This document shows, piece by piece, positions 1 to 9,656 of a DNA stretch of 51,160 nt. Source of the stretch: a bacterium (GTDB lineage Bacteria > Vulcanimicrobiota > Vulcanimicrobiia > Vulcanimicrobiales > Vulcanimicrobiaceae). Made by a program: the position numbers and the translations under genes. Below the pieces are notes generated by a model. It made no database searches and was not told the DNA's origin. It was given only the letters and a program-made list of their open reading frames with translations. Numbering within the stretch: the first letter of the stretch is position 1; each line of letters starts with the position of its first letter. The stretch is from assembly GCA_021805775.1 (NCBI GenBank), contig JAJZED010000016.1, forward strand, positions 1 to 51,160, written 5' to 3'.

Positions 1-173
1 CGCAGGAGCAGTAGATAGAGTTCGCGATCTTCGGGAACCCAGAAACCGCGAATGCCCTCGAAACATCCGGTGCCGTACTGTAAGCCGTGCGTTAAAAGAC
101 CCACCTTCGCATCGTTATAGTTGGAGAATGCCCCATCACGATAGACGGTGAGTTTGGAAAGATCGACCGACAC
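1..173 (-). CDS. ilvE: Branched-chain amino acid aminotransferase, N-terminal part (runs off the window)
   Basis: The complement of bases 173 to 1 reads as an open frame of 57 codons beginning VSVDLSKLTVYRDG and continuing THGLQYGTGCFEGIRGF. The block H-x-L-x-Y-G-x-x-x-F-E-G-I-R is the N-terminal signature of fold-type IV PLP aminotransferases of the IlvE family, which reversibly transaminate leucine, isoleucine and valine with 2-oxoglutarate. The start is a GTG at 173, preceded on the minus strand by GGGAG about 7 bases upstream. The PLP lysine and the rest of the protein lie outside the window. The gene diverges from the phosphoesterase gene at 304. D-amino-acid transaminase or aminodeoxychorismate lyase belong to the same fold, but the FEGIR context favours IlvE. 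Confidence 0.82.
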   Translation of the reverse strand, partial: MSVDLSKLTVYRDGAFSNYNDAKVGLLTHGLQYGTGCFEGIRGFWVPEDRELYLLLL

Positions 174-303
174 GTATACGCTCCCGATTTACAGTTTGTT
201 GCTTCTTACGCGCTCGCTTCGCGAACGCCGAACGCGCATCCCGTCTTGACGGGCGCACTCTGCGCGCGCAGGGATTCGGATTGAGAACGAAAAGGCTGGA
301 GGA
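174..303. promoter_or_regulatory. Divergent intergenic region between ilvE and the phosphoesterase gene
   Basis: This 130-bp stretch must hold the promoters for both divergent genes. On the plus strand a TTGACG at 246-251 could be a -35 box, but I see no convincing -10 at the right distance. A short hairpin (CCCGT/ACGGG) overlaps it. No coding sequence is apparent. Confidence 0.3.
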
Positions 304-2568
304 ATGTGGTACCGTACGATCCTCGCGGCGGCGTTCTTCGGGCTCGCATGCACCGCCGCGGCGCCTTCGGGCGGGCATCGACTGCCGAATTCTTGGCACC
401 TGCTCCCAGTCGGCGCAAGCGTCGGCGTGGGAACGATGCCGCAGGGCATCGCGCTCTCGCCCGGCGGCACGCGCATCGCGGTGCTCGACGCCGGCGCCGC
501 GCCGGCATCGTTGCACATCCTCAACGGCGCCTCGCTTCGCTCGCTTCGCGTCGTGCAACTTCCCGACGCTTTCGGTACCCCGATCTGGCTCGACCGCCGA
601 ACGGTCGCTATCGCCGGGGGCAAGAGCGACGCAATCCTCCGCATCGATCTTCGCAGCGGGAAGATCGCGACGCTCGGCTCGCTCGGTAGCGGTAGTTGGT
701 GCGCTGCGGTCGCGCTCTCGCCGCATCGGCGACGGCTCGCCGCTATCGGGGACCGAAGCGGTCGCGTCGTCGTCTTCGATATACACGGTAAAACGCTCTG
801 GAGCGCGCCCGTCGGCGCCCACCCCTCGGCACTCGCCTTCGCGCCCGACGGCAGCCTCGCCGTCCTTTCGCGCGCCTCTTCCACGATCGACTTTTTCGAT
901 CGCTCCGGGCATCGAACGATGCAGCGCGCAACCGGCGCGCACCCCGCTGCAATCGCCGTCGCTCCGAGCGGTAACACCTTCGCCGTTGCGGCGAGCGATG
1001 CCGGAGCTATCGATACCTATTCGACCCATGCGCCCTATCGTCGCATCGCCGAGATCTCGGTTGCGCCGCACTACGGCCTCGGCAATCACTTCGGGAGTTC
1101 GCCCGACGCGCTCGTTTTCGCGCCCGACGGTTCGATCGTCGTTGCGCTCGCCGGCGAGAACCAACTCGCGCTCGTGCGCGGCGGCCGTGTCGTCGCTCGC
1201 ATTCCGGTCGGTTGGTATCCCGATGCGGTTGCACTCGCAGGCAACGAACTCTACGTCGCCGACGGGAAAGGCAACGGCATGCACGCCAACCCAAATTTCC
1301 GCCCGCTCGAACGTGCAACGTACGCGCAATACGTCGCGATTCTCACCACCGGTGATCTACGCCGCATTTCCTTCGCGGATTTTCAACGCGCCGACGCACG
1401 AAGTTCTCGAGCGGTGCGCGCGTTAATACCGCCGCCGACGAAACGCTCTGCCGAAGCGATTCTTCGGGTCGGCGGGCCGATTCGCCACGTTATTTATATC
1501 ATTAAAGAAAATCGCACCTACGACCAAGTGCTCGGCGATATCAAGCGCGCGAACGGCGATGCGCGGTTGGCCTGGTTCGGAGAGCGCGTTACGCCCAATC
1601 AACATGCCATCGCGCGACGATTCGGGATCCTCGATAACGCATATACCGACGCACAGGTCAGCGCCGACGGGCATAATTGGACCGATGCCGCTTTCGCCAA
1701 CGACTATGTCGAACGTTTTTGGCCGCCGAATTACGGCGGGCGGCGATCGCTTTACGATTTTCAGAACGGAGCGAGCCCGGTGGTGCCGCAGGGCGGCTAT
1801 CTTTGGGACGATGCGCTGCGGAGCGGCGTAAGCTTTCGCGACTACGGCGAGGATACGGGCGTTCCGAAATCGACGAGCCCGACCTATCTCGCGGGAAACA
1901 TGGCTGGGTTACGCGGACATTTCGACCCTCGGTACGAGGGCTGGAACCTCAATTACAGCGATCTCCTGCGCGAGGCCGAGTGGGAGCGCGAGTTCCGTAG
2001 CTTTGTCGCCACGCATAGCCTGCCGCAGTTGGAGATCGTCTATCTTCCCAACGACCACACCGAGGCCGCGCGCGCCGGTGCGCTCACGCCGAAAGCATAC
2101 GTGGCGCAGAACGATCTCGCCGTGGGCCGGTTGATCGCTTCGCTCTCACATTCGCCCTATTGGCGCAGCACGGCGGTCTTTGTCGTCGAGGACGATGCGC
2201 AGAACGGTCCCGATCACGTTAGCGATCAACGCTCCACGTTCTACGTTGCAAGCCCTTACGCGCGCGGCGGCGTCGACGCGCAACGATACGACACCGCGAG
2301 TGTCCTGCGCTCGATCGAACTCATCCTCGGTATGAGGCCGCTCTCGATTTACGATGCATCCGCGCGGCCGCTCGATGCCGCTTTCACGCGCCGTGCGAAT
2401 TTCGCGCCCTTTAACGCCGTCGCTCCGCAAAGCAATATCGCGGCGCGCAATCCCCGCCGAGGAATAGGCGTGCGTCGTAGCGCCGCCATGAATTTCGCGA
2501 TTCCCGATGCCGTCAACCCGACCGTTGCAAACGATATTCTCTGGGATCTCTATGGAGGAAAGCGATGA
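304..2568 (+). CDS. Secreted beta-propeller / phosphoesterase (phospholipase C-AcpA superfamily) protein
   Basis: The 754-residue product starts with a lipoprotein-like signal, MWYRTILAAAFFGLAC, with a Cys at residue 16. Residues of about 40-350 form repeated blades of the YVTN/YncE type (repeated AFAPDGS and ALSPGG segments). The C-terminal half is a phosphoesterase domain (PF04185-like): it begins with IRHVIYIIKENRTYDQVLGD, followed by FGILDNAYTDAQVSADGHNW and later VFVVEDDAQNGPDHVSDQRS, the metal-binding Asp/His segments of the alkaline-phosphatase fold. The architecture matches bifunctional YncE/alkaline phosphatase family proteins, probably cell-surface phosphate-ester hydrolases; the substrate is not predictable. 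GGAGG lies almost touching the ATG at 304, so the precise start is a little uncertain. Its stop overlaps the next start (ATGA). Confidence 0.88.
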   Translation: MWYRTILAAAFFGLACTAAAPSGGHRLPNSWHLLPVGASVGVGTMPQGIALSPGGTRIAVLDAGAAPASLHILNGASLRSLRVVQLPDAFGTPIWLDRRTVAIAGGKSDAILRIDLRSGKIATLGSLGSGSWCAAVALSPHRRRLAAIGDRSGRVVVFDIHGKTLWSAPVGAHPSALAFAPDGSLAVLSRASSTIDFFDRSGHRTMQRATGAHPAAIAVAPSGNTFAVAASDAGAIDTYSTHAPYRRIAEISVAPHYGLGNHFGSSPDALVFAPDGSIVVALAGENQLALVRGGRVVARIPVGWYPDAVALAGNELYVADGKGNGMHANPNFRPLERATYAQYVAILTTGDLRRISFADFQRADARSSRAVRALIPPPTKRSAEAILRVGGPIRHVIYIIKENRTYDQVLGDIKRANGDARLAWFGERVTPNQHAIARRFGILDNAYTDAQVSADGHNWTDAAFANDYVERFWPPNYGGRRSLYDFQNGASPVVPQGGYLWDDALRSGVSFRDYGEDTGVPKSTSPTYLAGNMAGLRGHFDPRYEGWNLNYSDLLREAEWEREFRSFVATHSLPQLEIVYLPNDHTEAARAGALTPKAYVAQNDLAVGRLIASLSHSPYWRSTAVFVVEDDAQNGPDHVSDQRSTFYVASPYARGGVDAQRYDTASVLRSIELILGMRPLSIYDASARPLDAAFTRRANFAPFNAVAPQSNIAARNPRRGIGVRRSAAMNFAIPDAVNPTVANDILWDLYGGKR

Positions 2569-3281
2569 CCGGACCCGTTCTCGCCGGTACGACCTTCGCC
2601 GCCTCGGCGGTGGAATGCGTGGAGGCCGCAACGATCGTGCTCGCCGTCGCGCTAACGCGCGGTTTACGCGTTGCGTTGCTCGGAACGCTCGGCGCGTTGC
2701 TCGCGCTGGCGCTTTTCATCGCCGCGTTCGGCGCCCTGTTAGTTCGCGCGAGTGCGTTACACGGCATCGAAACGGTGGTTGGACTTTTTCTTCTTTATTT
2801 TGGCTGGAAGTGGCTCCGAAAAGCTATCTATCGCTACGCCGGGCGCATCCCCATGCGCGATGAGGCCGCAAATTTTCAACGCGATAACGAACGATTGCGC
2901 ACGACGCACGACGACCGCCTCGGCATGGCGATGGCTTTCCAAGGCGTTCTTCTGGAAGGTTTCGAGGTTGCGATCATCGTGGTCAGTTTTGCCGCCACCT
3001 CGCACGGCGCTCTCGATTGGTCGATCGGCGGCGCGGCGCTCGCCGCCGTTCTCGTAACGCTTGCCGCCGTGGTCGCGCACGGCCCGTTGACGAGCGTTCC
3101 GGAGAACGCGCTGAAATTTATCGTTGGAACGATGCTGGTATCGCTCGGCTTATTCTGGAGCGCAACCGGGCTCGGCTTCGTCTCTCCGCTCGGCGATGGA
3201 GGCATCGCCGTCTTGATCGGAGCGACGCTGCTGATTTCCTACGCGAGCATCGTTCGCCTTCGCGTCCCGAGCGGCCGCTAA
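2565..3281 (+). CDS. Polytopic membrane protein, COG4280-like (TMEM165/LysE-type fold)
   Basis: A 238-residue hydrophobic protein with six or so predicted membrane helices. Two internally related motifs, SAVECVEAATIVLAVAL near the N-terminus and LLEGFEVAIIVVSFA at about residue 130, each contain an acidic pair in a helix (E-x-x-E and E-G-F-E). Such E-x-x-D/E repeats are typical of cation/H+ exchangers of the TMEM165/GDT1 and related families and of the COG4280 predicted membrane proteins. The start ATG overlaps the phosphoesterase stop by 4 bases, implying translational coupling. A cation or small-molecule exporter is plausible; the substrate is unknown. Confidence 0.7.
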   Translation: MTGPVLAGTTFAASAVECVEAATIVLAVALTRGLRVALLGTLGALLALALFIAAFGALLVRASALHGIETVVGLFLLYFGWKWLRKAIYRYAGRIPMRDEAANFQRDNERLRTTHDDRLGMAMAFQGVLLEGFEVAIIVVSFAATSHGALDWSIGGAALAAVLVTLAAVVAHGPLTSVPENALKFIVGTMLVSLGLFWSATGLGFVSPLGDGGIAVLIGATLLISYASIVRLRVPSGR

Positions 3282-3391
3282 ACAAATCTAGCGATCTCTC
3301 TCCAGGCCCTTGCAACCGCGCCGCAGTAGCCCTGTTTGTAGTTTGCATGCGCCCATCTGCTGAGGCGCAACCGCACCTGAAGGAGAGAACT

Positions 3392-4699
3392 ATGGACGCA
3401 ACCGCTTCCGGTTCCAACCGCTGGGGGATCGCAATTGCAGGCATCCTCGTGATGATCTGCTTGGGAACCGTTTATTCGTGGAGTATCTTCACCAACGCGC
3501 TCATCGCCGGCTTTAATTGGTCGACGCAACAAGCGACGACACCGTTCGAAACCGCCATCTTCTTTCTCGGGCTCGGGGCCTTCATCGGAGGACGCTGGCA
3601 AGATCGCGTCGGGCCGCGCACGGTCACCATCGTCGGAGCGATCGTTTGGGGCGTCGGCGTGCTTCTCGCCGGTCTTGGAACGCAACACTTCGGCCATACG
3701 TGGATGTTGGTAACTTACGGCATTATCGGCGGTTTCGGCAACGGCATGGCGTACGTTACGCCCGTGGCGATGGTGACGAAATGGTTCCCCGATATGCGCG
3801 GACTGGGTAGCGGGCTCGTCGTGATGGGCTTCGGGCTCGGCGCGTTTTTCTACAATCAAGTGGTAACGCGCATGGCCGCTTACGCCGCGGTTGCAAAGCC
3901 GGCGCTCGCGTACGTGAAGGCACGCGATGCAGCCATTAAAGCCGGCGCTCCTTTCGACCCGACAAAATATCAGATATCGCACGATCTCATGCACGGCCTG
4001 ATGAGCATTCTTCTCGTCTCCGGAATAGTTTTTGTCGTGCTCGGCGGCATCGCGGCATTCGCGTTGAAAAATCCGCCCGAGGCGAAAACGACTGCATCCG
4101 CCGGCGGCGGCTTTACCATGGCACAGGCGTTTAAGACGCCGCAACTCTACGGCCTGTGGCTGCTGCTCTTCTTGAACGTCACTGCGGGCATCTTCGTCAT
4201 CTCCAATGCGGTGCCGATGATCAGTCAATTTGCTTCGGTCGGCATTCCGACCGCTGCGCTCTGGTATGGATTGATCGCCGTCTTCAACGGGCTCGGGCGC
4301 TTCTTTTGGGGATCGATCTCCGATCGTCTGGGTCGGAACCTCACCTACACCGTGATGTATCTCATTCAAGTCGTGATTTTCTTTACGGTGGGGCATGTCG
4401 CCGGTTTGGCCGGCGTGCTCGTCTGTTTTGCCATCGTGCTTCTCTGCTACGGCGGCGGCTTCGGCGTCATGCCGTCATTTAACGCCGATTACTTCGGCAC
4501 GGCGAATATGGGCGAAATTTACGGCTTCATTCTCACGGCCTGGGGGCTCGGCGGCGTCGTCGGCCCGGCGATCGCCGGCTTCGTACAGGATCGGACGGGG
4601 TCGTACGCCGGCGCACTCTCCGCGATTGCAATAATGCTCGTCGTCGCGGCAGCGATTCCATTCTTCATCAAAAAGCCGCAGATGTCGGCGAACGCATAA
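3392..4699 (+). CDS. MFS transporter, oxalate/formate antiporter (OFA) family
   Basis: A 435-residue, 12-helix major facilitator. The open frame extends upstream, but the ATG at 3392 has an AAGGAGAG ribosome site about 5 bases before it and gives the normal N-terminus, MDATASGSNRWGIAIAGILVM. Family signs are CLGTVYSWSIF in helix 1, GGRWQDRVGPRTV in loop 2-3, GGFGNGMAYVTPVAM in helix 4, KWFPDMRGLGSG before helix 5 and GSISDRLGR in loop 8-9. These match the OFA family, whose founder OxlT exchanges oxalate for formate. It lies 24 bases before the formate dehydrogenase gene and in the same direction, so formate (or oxalate/formate) is the likely substrate. Members with other carboxylates exist. 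Confidence 0.85.
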   Translation: MDATASGSNRWGIAIAGILVMICLGTVYSWSIFTNALIAGFNWSTQQATTPFETAIFFLGLGAFIGGRWQDRVGPRTVTIVGAIVWGVGVLLAGLGTQHFGHTWMLVTYGIIGGFGNGMAYVTPVAMVTKWFPDMRGLGSGLVVMGFGLGAFFYNQVVTRMAAYAAVAKPALAYVKARDAAIKAGAPFDPTKYQISHDLMHGLMSILLVSGIVFVVLGGIAAFALKNPPEAKTTASAGGGFTMAQAFKTPQLYGLWLLLFLNVTAGIFVISNAVPMISQFASVGIPTAALWYGLIAVFNGLGRFFWGSISDRLGRNLTYTVMYLIQVVIFFTVGHVAGLAGVLVCFAIVLLCYGGGFGVMPSFNADYFGTANMGEIYGFILTAWGLGGVVGPAIAGFVQDRTGSYAGALSAIAIMLVVAAAIPFFIKKPQMSANA

Positions 4700-4723
4700 A
4701 CAGAGAAACGCAAGGGGAAACGT

Positions 4724-7700
4724 ATGGCGAAAACGACGATCGATATTACCGGGCTTACGAACGTTCGCGGAACGCGTTCGTCACTCGAAGAACGTATCGG
4801 TGACTTGCCGAACGTCGCATCGCAGCGTACCCGAGAGTTGCGCGCTCGCATCGACGGCGCAAAGGCGGTCACCAGCGTGTGTCCGTACTGCGCCGTCGGT
4901 TGCAGCACGCTTGCCTACGTCGACGAATCCGGCAAATTACTCGACGTCGAAGGCAACCCCGATAGCCCGATCAATGCCGGTCACCTCTGCCCCAAGGGCT
5001 CGGCGATCTTCGGTATGACCGTCAACGATCGGCGTTGGACGACGGTTCACTATCGGGCGCCCTTTGCAACGGAATGGGAGGAGCGGCCGCTCTCCTGGGC
5101 GCTCGAGCGCATCGCCGCGCGCGTGAAGGAGACGCGCGACGCCACCTTCGTGAAAGAGCGCGACGGGAAACGCCTCAATCACACGCTGGGAATCGCCTCG
5201 CTCGGCGGCGCCACATTCGGAATCGAGGAAAATTATCTCCTCGGAAAACTCATGCACGGCCTCGGCGTCGTCGCGATTGAAAACCAAGCACGAATATGAC
5301 ACTCCTCGACGGTGCCCGGTCTGGGCACCTCGTTCGGTCGCGGCGGCGCAACGGTCTGGCTCCCCGATCTGGAGAATGCCGATTGCATTCTCATTCAAGG
5401 TTCGAATTTCGCCGAAGCGCACCCGGTGGCGTTCCGGTTTGTCATGAAGGCCAAGGAGCGCGGTGCGACAATCGTTCACGTCGACCCGCGTTTCACGAGA
5501 ACCTCGGCCGTTGCCGATCTCTACGCGCCGATTCGCAGCGGAACCGATATCGCTTTCCTAGGCGGCATCATTCGCTATATTCTTGAGAACGAACGTTATT
5601 TCAAAGAGTATGTCGCTGCGTATACTAACGCGAGTTCGATCGTCAGCGAGGGCTTTGTCGATACCGAAGAGCTCGACGGTATGTTCTCCGGCTGGAACGC
5701 CGAAACGAGCTCCTACGATACCTCGACCTGGAGTTTCGAACGAAACGACGATGGAACGCTCCGCCGCGATGAATCCTTTCAACACCCGCGTTGCGTTCTC
5801 AACGTTCTGCGTCGACATTTTTCGCGCTACACGCCGGAGATGGTCGAGCGCGTTTGTGGAACGCCGCAGAAACAATTCTTAAAAATCGCCGAGTTGCTGG
5901 CGAAGAACAGCGGCCGAGAACGCACCACGGCATTTGCCTATGCAGTCGGCTGGACGCAGCATACGACCGGCGTGCAATTCGTCAGAACCGCAGCAATTCT
6001 GCAACTCTTGCTCGGTAATATCGGTCGGCCCGGCGGCGGCATCATGGCCCTGCGCGGTCACGCCGATATTCAAGGCGCTACCGACGTGCCCACGCTCTAC
6101 GATCTCCTGCCCGGCTATCTTCCGATGCCGTCGGCGCTGCGCGACGAACAGACGCTGGAGCGATACTTGGCGCAAAATACGAAGCGGACCGGTTGGTGGG
6201 CGAACACACCGAATTATGTCGTGTCGTTACTCAAGGCATACTATGGCGATGCCGCGCGCGCGGAGAACGAGTTTTGTTACGCCTATCTACCGCAGCTCGT
6301 CGGCGACCATTCGGTGCTGCCGACGACCTTCGCAATGAAAGACGGGTCGGTCAAAGGCTACTTTGTGATCGGGCAAAACCCGGGAGCATCGGGGCAGAAC
6401 GCAGAGCTCGTCAGTTCGGCGATGGAGCGCTTGGATTGGCTGGTCAACATCGATTTCTTCGATAACGAGACGGTCTCGTTCTGGCGGCGCGAGGGCGCCG
6501 ACCCGACGAAGATCGGCACGGAGGTTTTCTTTCTTCCCGGAGCGACCGTCCTCGAGAAGGAAGGGACGATGACGCAAACCTCACGCGTGCTTCAGTGGCA
6601 CGACAAGGCGATCGAACCGCTCGGTGATTCGAAGAGCGATCTCTGGTATTTCTACGACCTTGGAAAACGGCTCAAAGCACTCTACAGCGCTTCGCCGGAT
6701 CCCAAGGACCGACCGATTCTCGACATGACCTGGGATTACGATCCCGACGACGAACGCGAACGCGCCTCCGGCGAACCGTCGGCGTTGCGCGTCCTCCGCG
6801 AGATCAATGGTTTTACCGTCGCCGACGGACGCCAGATTGCGGGTTTTGCCGACCTTGCCGATGACGGCAGCACGGCGAGCGGATGCTGGATCTACTCCGG
6901 CGTCTGCCCGGATGAAAAAACAAATCGCGCGCGCGGCCGAGTCGCCGATGGAATAAGTTCTCCGGGATGGGGATGGGCGTGGCCCGCGAATCGACGGACG
7001 CTCTACAATCGTGCCTCTGCGGACCCCGCCGGCGTTCCGTGGAGCGATCGCAAAAAATATATCTGGTGGGACGCACGGAAGCAGGAGTGGACCGGCGACG
7101 ATGTCCCCGATTTCCCGAAGGGGAAGAACCCCGCGACTCCCGCACGTGCCGGGGCAAGCGGCATCGAGGCGCACTCCGGTGCCGACCCGTTCATTATGAA
7201 CCTCGACGGGCGCGGGCAGCTCTTCGTTGCGGGTGCGCTCGTCGACGCTCCGCTCCCCGTCCATTACGAGCCGCTGCAATCGGTCATCGAGAACCCACTC
7301 TACCCGCAACAGAGTAATCCGTTGCTGCGCGAATGGAAACGCGACGATAACCGCTACAACCGCGCGGTCGATCCCGATTTCCCTTACGTGCTCACGACCT
7401 ATCGAATAACGGAGATGTCGGGAATCATGACGCGCTACATTCCGTGGCTCGCGGAGCTTCAGCCCGAGGCGTTCTGCGAGATCGATCCCGAACTCGCCGT
7501 CGAGAAGGGCATCGCCAACGGCAGTTACGTCACGATATCGACGGCGCTCGGCGAGATGGAGGCGCGCGCGTTGGTAAGCGGACGAATGCAACCGCTACGC
7601 ATCGGAAAGGGCCGGCGCATACACCAGATCGGCATTCCGTATAACTACGGACGCATGGTCGGGTTCGCGCGCGGCGATTCACCCGGAGGGCTCATCGCGC

Positions 7701-7876
7701 TTTCGATGGATCCAAACGTTTCCATCCACGAAGCAAAATCGCTCACCTGTTCTATCCGCCCCGGACGACGAGCGACGCATGCGGCGGGAACGATCGAGGC
7801 TCCGGTTCCCGACGTACAACGACGCGCCTTCGGGGCCGGAGCGGCACACGGAATTGACGCGGGAGAGACACGATAA
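4724..7876 (+). CDS. fdhA: Formate dehydrogenase catalytic subunit, selenocysteine-containing (read through UGA at 5297)
   Basis: The gene is continuous from the ATG at 4724 (AAGGGGAAA upstream) to 7876, 1,050 residues, if the in-frame TGA at 5297-5299 is decoded as Sec192. Both sides of that codon are typical of molybdenum/tungsten formate dehydrogenase: VAIENQARI before it and HSSTVPGLGTSFGRGG after it. Residues 53-90 carry the [4Fe-4S] ligands C-x2-C-x3-C and GHLCPKG. Further bis-MGD-binding segments follow (GNIGRPGGGIMALRGH, FVIGQNPGASGQN). The enzyme oxidises formate to CO2. It is of the FdnG/FdoG type, but the N-terminus (MAKTTIDITGLTNVRG) shows no twin-arginine signal, so it probably works in the cytoplasm. 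It heads an operon with fdhB, an NrfD anchor and fdhD. Any automated call that stops at 5299 or starts at 5312 splits it wrongly. Confidence 0.95.
5297..5329 (+). promoter_or_regulatory. Bacterial SECIS element directing selenocysteine insertion
   Basis: Directly after the UGA (5297-5299) the mRNA can form a 7-bp perfect stem, GGTGCCC (5311-5317) with GGGCACC (5323-5329), closing a GGTCT loop (5318-5322). The GGUCU apical loop is that of the Escherichia coli fdhF/fdnG SECIS, and as I recall the E. coli sequence the spacing from UGA to the loop (18 bases after the stop codon) is the same. Bacterial SelB binds this loop. No selA, selB, selC or selD gene is visible in the window, so these must lie elsewhere. 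Confidence 0.93.
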
Positions 7877-8739
7877 TGGCCACGGGGTTCTTTACCGACG
7901 CGACGCTTTGCATCGGTTGCAAAGCCTGCGAAGTCGCCTGTAAGCAGTGGAACGAATTGCCCTCCGACGGTTTTGAATTCACCGGCAATTCTTACGATAA
8001 TACCAGCCAACTTTCGGGGACGACCTGGCGGCACGTCGATTTTGTCGAACGCGAATCGATCGACGAGAACGGAATCACCGCGAGCTGGTCGATGTTAAGC
8101 GACGTTTGCAAGCATTGCACGAACGCCGGGTGTTTGGAGGCATGCCCGACCGGCGCAATCGTTCGCAACGAATTCGGCAGCGTCTTCGTACAGCCCGATA
8201 TCTGTAACGGCTGCGGCTATTGCGTGGTGTCGTGCCCATTCGGCGTTATCGATCTTATCGAAGCGGTCGGAAACGGCGACGACGCTGGGAAATACGCCCT
8301 CGCTACCCTGCACGAAGATCGCCTCAACGACCGGAAAACTGCGCTTCAAGCAACCGGTGGAGTTGCCGGCAAATGTACGCTCTGTTACGACCGTCAGCGC
8401 ATCGGTATGGTGCCGGCGTGCGCGAAAGCCTGCCCAACCGAGTCGATTCAATTCGGCGAAATCGAGGAACTTCGCGAGCGCGCGAAACGCCGCGTCGAAA
8501 CCTTACTCGAGCGCGGCGTCGATGCGCGCCTCTACGGCGCCGACGATGTCGGCGGCGGTATCGGTTCCCTCAACGCGTTCTTTCTGCTCGCCGATAGCCC
8601 CGAGGCATACAATCTGCCCGTCGAACCGGTGCTCCCTTCGACGCGACAAGCGATGGGATACGCGGCGGCGGCCGCGGCGGCGTTGGCGCTGGCGACGCTC
8701 GGCTGGGCGATCTTTCGCGGAGACGGTACCGACGCATGA
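7876..8739 (+). CDS. fdhB: Formate dehydrogenase iron-sulfur (beta) subunit
   Basis: 287 residues with four [4Fe-4S] cysteine groups: CIGCKACEVACKQWN (from residue 15), CKHCTNAGCLEACP, CNGCGYCVVSCP and CTLCYDRQ...CAKACP. The pattern is that of FdnH/FdoH, which pass electrons from the catalytic subunit to the membrane partner. A hydrophobic alanine/leucine-rich helix near residues 262-280 is a C-terminal membrane anchor, as in FdnH. The ATG shares its first base with the last base of the fdhA stop codon (TAATG), so translation is coupled. No separate promoter is evident. Confidence 0.93.
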   Translation: MATGFFTDATLCIGCKACEVACKQWNELPSDGFEFTGNSYDNTSQLSGTTWRHVDFVERESIDENGITASWSMLSDVCKHCTNAGCLEACPTGAIVRNEFGSVFVQPDICNGCGYCVVSCPFGVIDLIEAVGNGDDAGKYALATLHEDRLNDRKTALQATGGVAGKCTLCYDRQRIGMVPACAKACPTESIQFGEIEELRERAKRRVETLLERGVDARLYGADDVGGGIGSLNAFFLLADSPEAYNLPVEPVLPSTRQAMGYAAAAAAALALATLGWAIFRGDGTDA

Positions 8740-9656
8740 AAAGCTACTACGATCGTCCGCTGCTCAAAGGACCGCACTGGGGTTCGAACGTCGTGACCTA
8801 CCTCTTCCTCGGCGGAATCATGGGCGGCCTCGGCCTCATCTCTTTGCTCTCCGACGATCGGCCGGAGCCGGAGATGAAAAAGTTGCGCAAGGCGACTCGC
8901 TACACGGCGTTTGCGTTGGCGGCGATCAATCCGCCGATCCTCATCTCTCACCTCGGGCGCCCGGAACGATTCTTAAACATGCTGCGCATCGTCAAATTCA
9001 AATCGCCGATGTCGCTTGGGGTCTGGGGGCTCGTTCTTTACTCCGGCGCCGCCGGCGCGAATGCGCTGCGCGAGCTCGCCGATGACGGTGTCGTTCCGAG
9101 GATGCTGAAGTTTGTCGCCCCGAGCGCAACGGTGCCGATTCAGGCGCTCTTGGGAGCGTTCATGGCCGGATATACCGGCGTCCTCATCAGCGCGACGGCG
9201 ATTCCTCTCTGGGCTGCGGGGAAACGCCACATTCCGGCCTTCTCCGTCTGCTCCGGTGCCGCGAGTGCAAGCGCGCTCGCGACGCTGCTATCGACGCTTC
9301 AAGGAAATCACGACGTCATTCCGCGCCTCGAACGCCTCGAAATGGCCGCAGCGGCGCTGGAGATCGCGCTCGTCGCGGATTTTCGCAAGCGCGGCGGTGC
9401 CGTTACCGCCCCCTTGTTCGAAGGGCGCGTCGGCAAGCGCCTTCGCGACTTCACCATTATCGGAGGAATCGTCGTGCCGTTTGCCTTGAATGCAATCGGC
9501 GGAGCTTTCAAACTCCCGAAATCGATCGATGCGTTGCGCAGCATCGCTGCTGCAACTCTAACGCTCGTCGGCGGATACGTATTGCGCGAAAGCCTGATCG
9601 AGGCCGGCAAACTCTCCGCAAACGATCCGCACGTCGCGTTCAGACAGCCTTCGTGA
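8736..9656 (+). CDS. NrfD/PsrC-type membrane anchor subunit of the formate dehydrogenase
   Basis: 306 residues, strongly hydrophobic, with about eight or nine membrane helices. The start, MKSYYDRPLLKGPHWGSNVVTYLFLGGIMGG, and SHLGRPERFLNMLRIVKFKSPMS at about 70-95 are characteristic of NrfD/PsrC-family quinone-interacting subunits. This family replaces the cytochrome b subunit (FdnI) in many formate dehydrogenases and has no heme. It would accept electrons from FdhB and reduce menaquinone or ubiquinone. Its ATG overlaps the fdhB stop (ATGA), and its own stop overlaps fdhD (GTGA). Confidence 0.85.
   Translation: MKSYYDRPLLKGPHWGSNVVTYLFLGGIMGGLGLISLLSDDRPEPEMKKLRKATRYTAFALAAINPPILISHLGRPERFLNMLRIVKFKSPMSLGVWGLVLYSGAAGANALRELADDGVVPRMLKFVAPSATVPIQALLGAFMAGYTGVLISATAIPLWAAGKRHIPAFSVCSGAASASALATLLSTLQGNHDVIPRLERLEMAAAALEIALVADFRKRGGAVTAPLFEGRVGKRLRDFTIIGGIVVPFALNAIGGAFKLPKSIDALRSIAAATLTLVGGYVLRESLIEAGKLSANDPHVAFRQPS

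Noticed and set aside
3278-4396. 372-codon minus-strand frame over the OFA transporter
   Set aside because: Opposite a clear 12-helix transporter, full of His/Arg/Glu, with no recognisable domain.
5296-5320. A frameshift or nonsense break in fdhA at 5297
   Set aside because: The stop is UGA, both flanks match formate dehydrogenase in one frame and a proper SECIS hairpin follows, so it is a selenocysteine codon.
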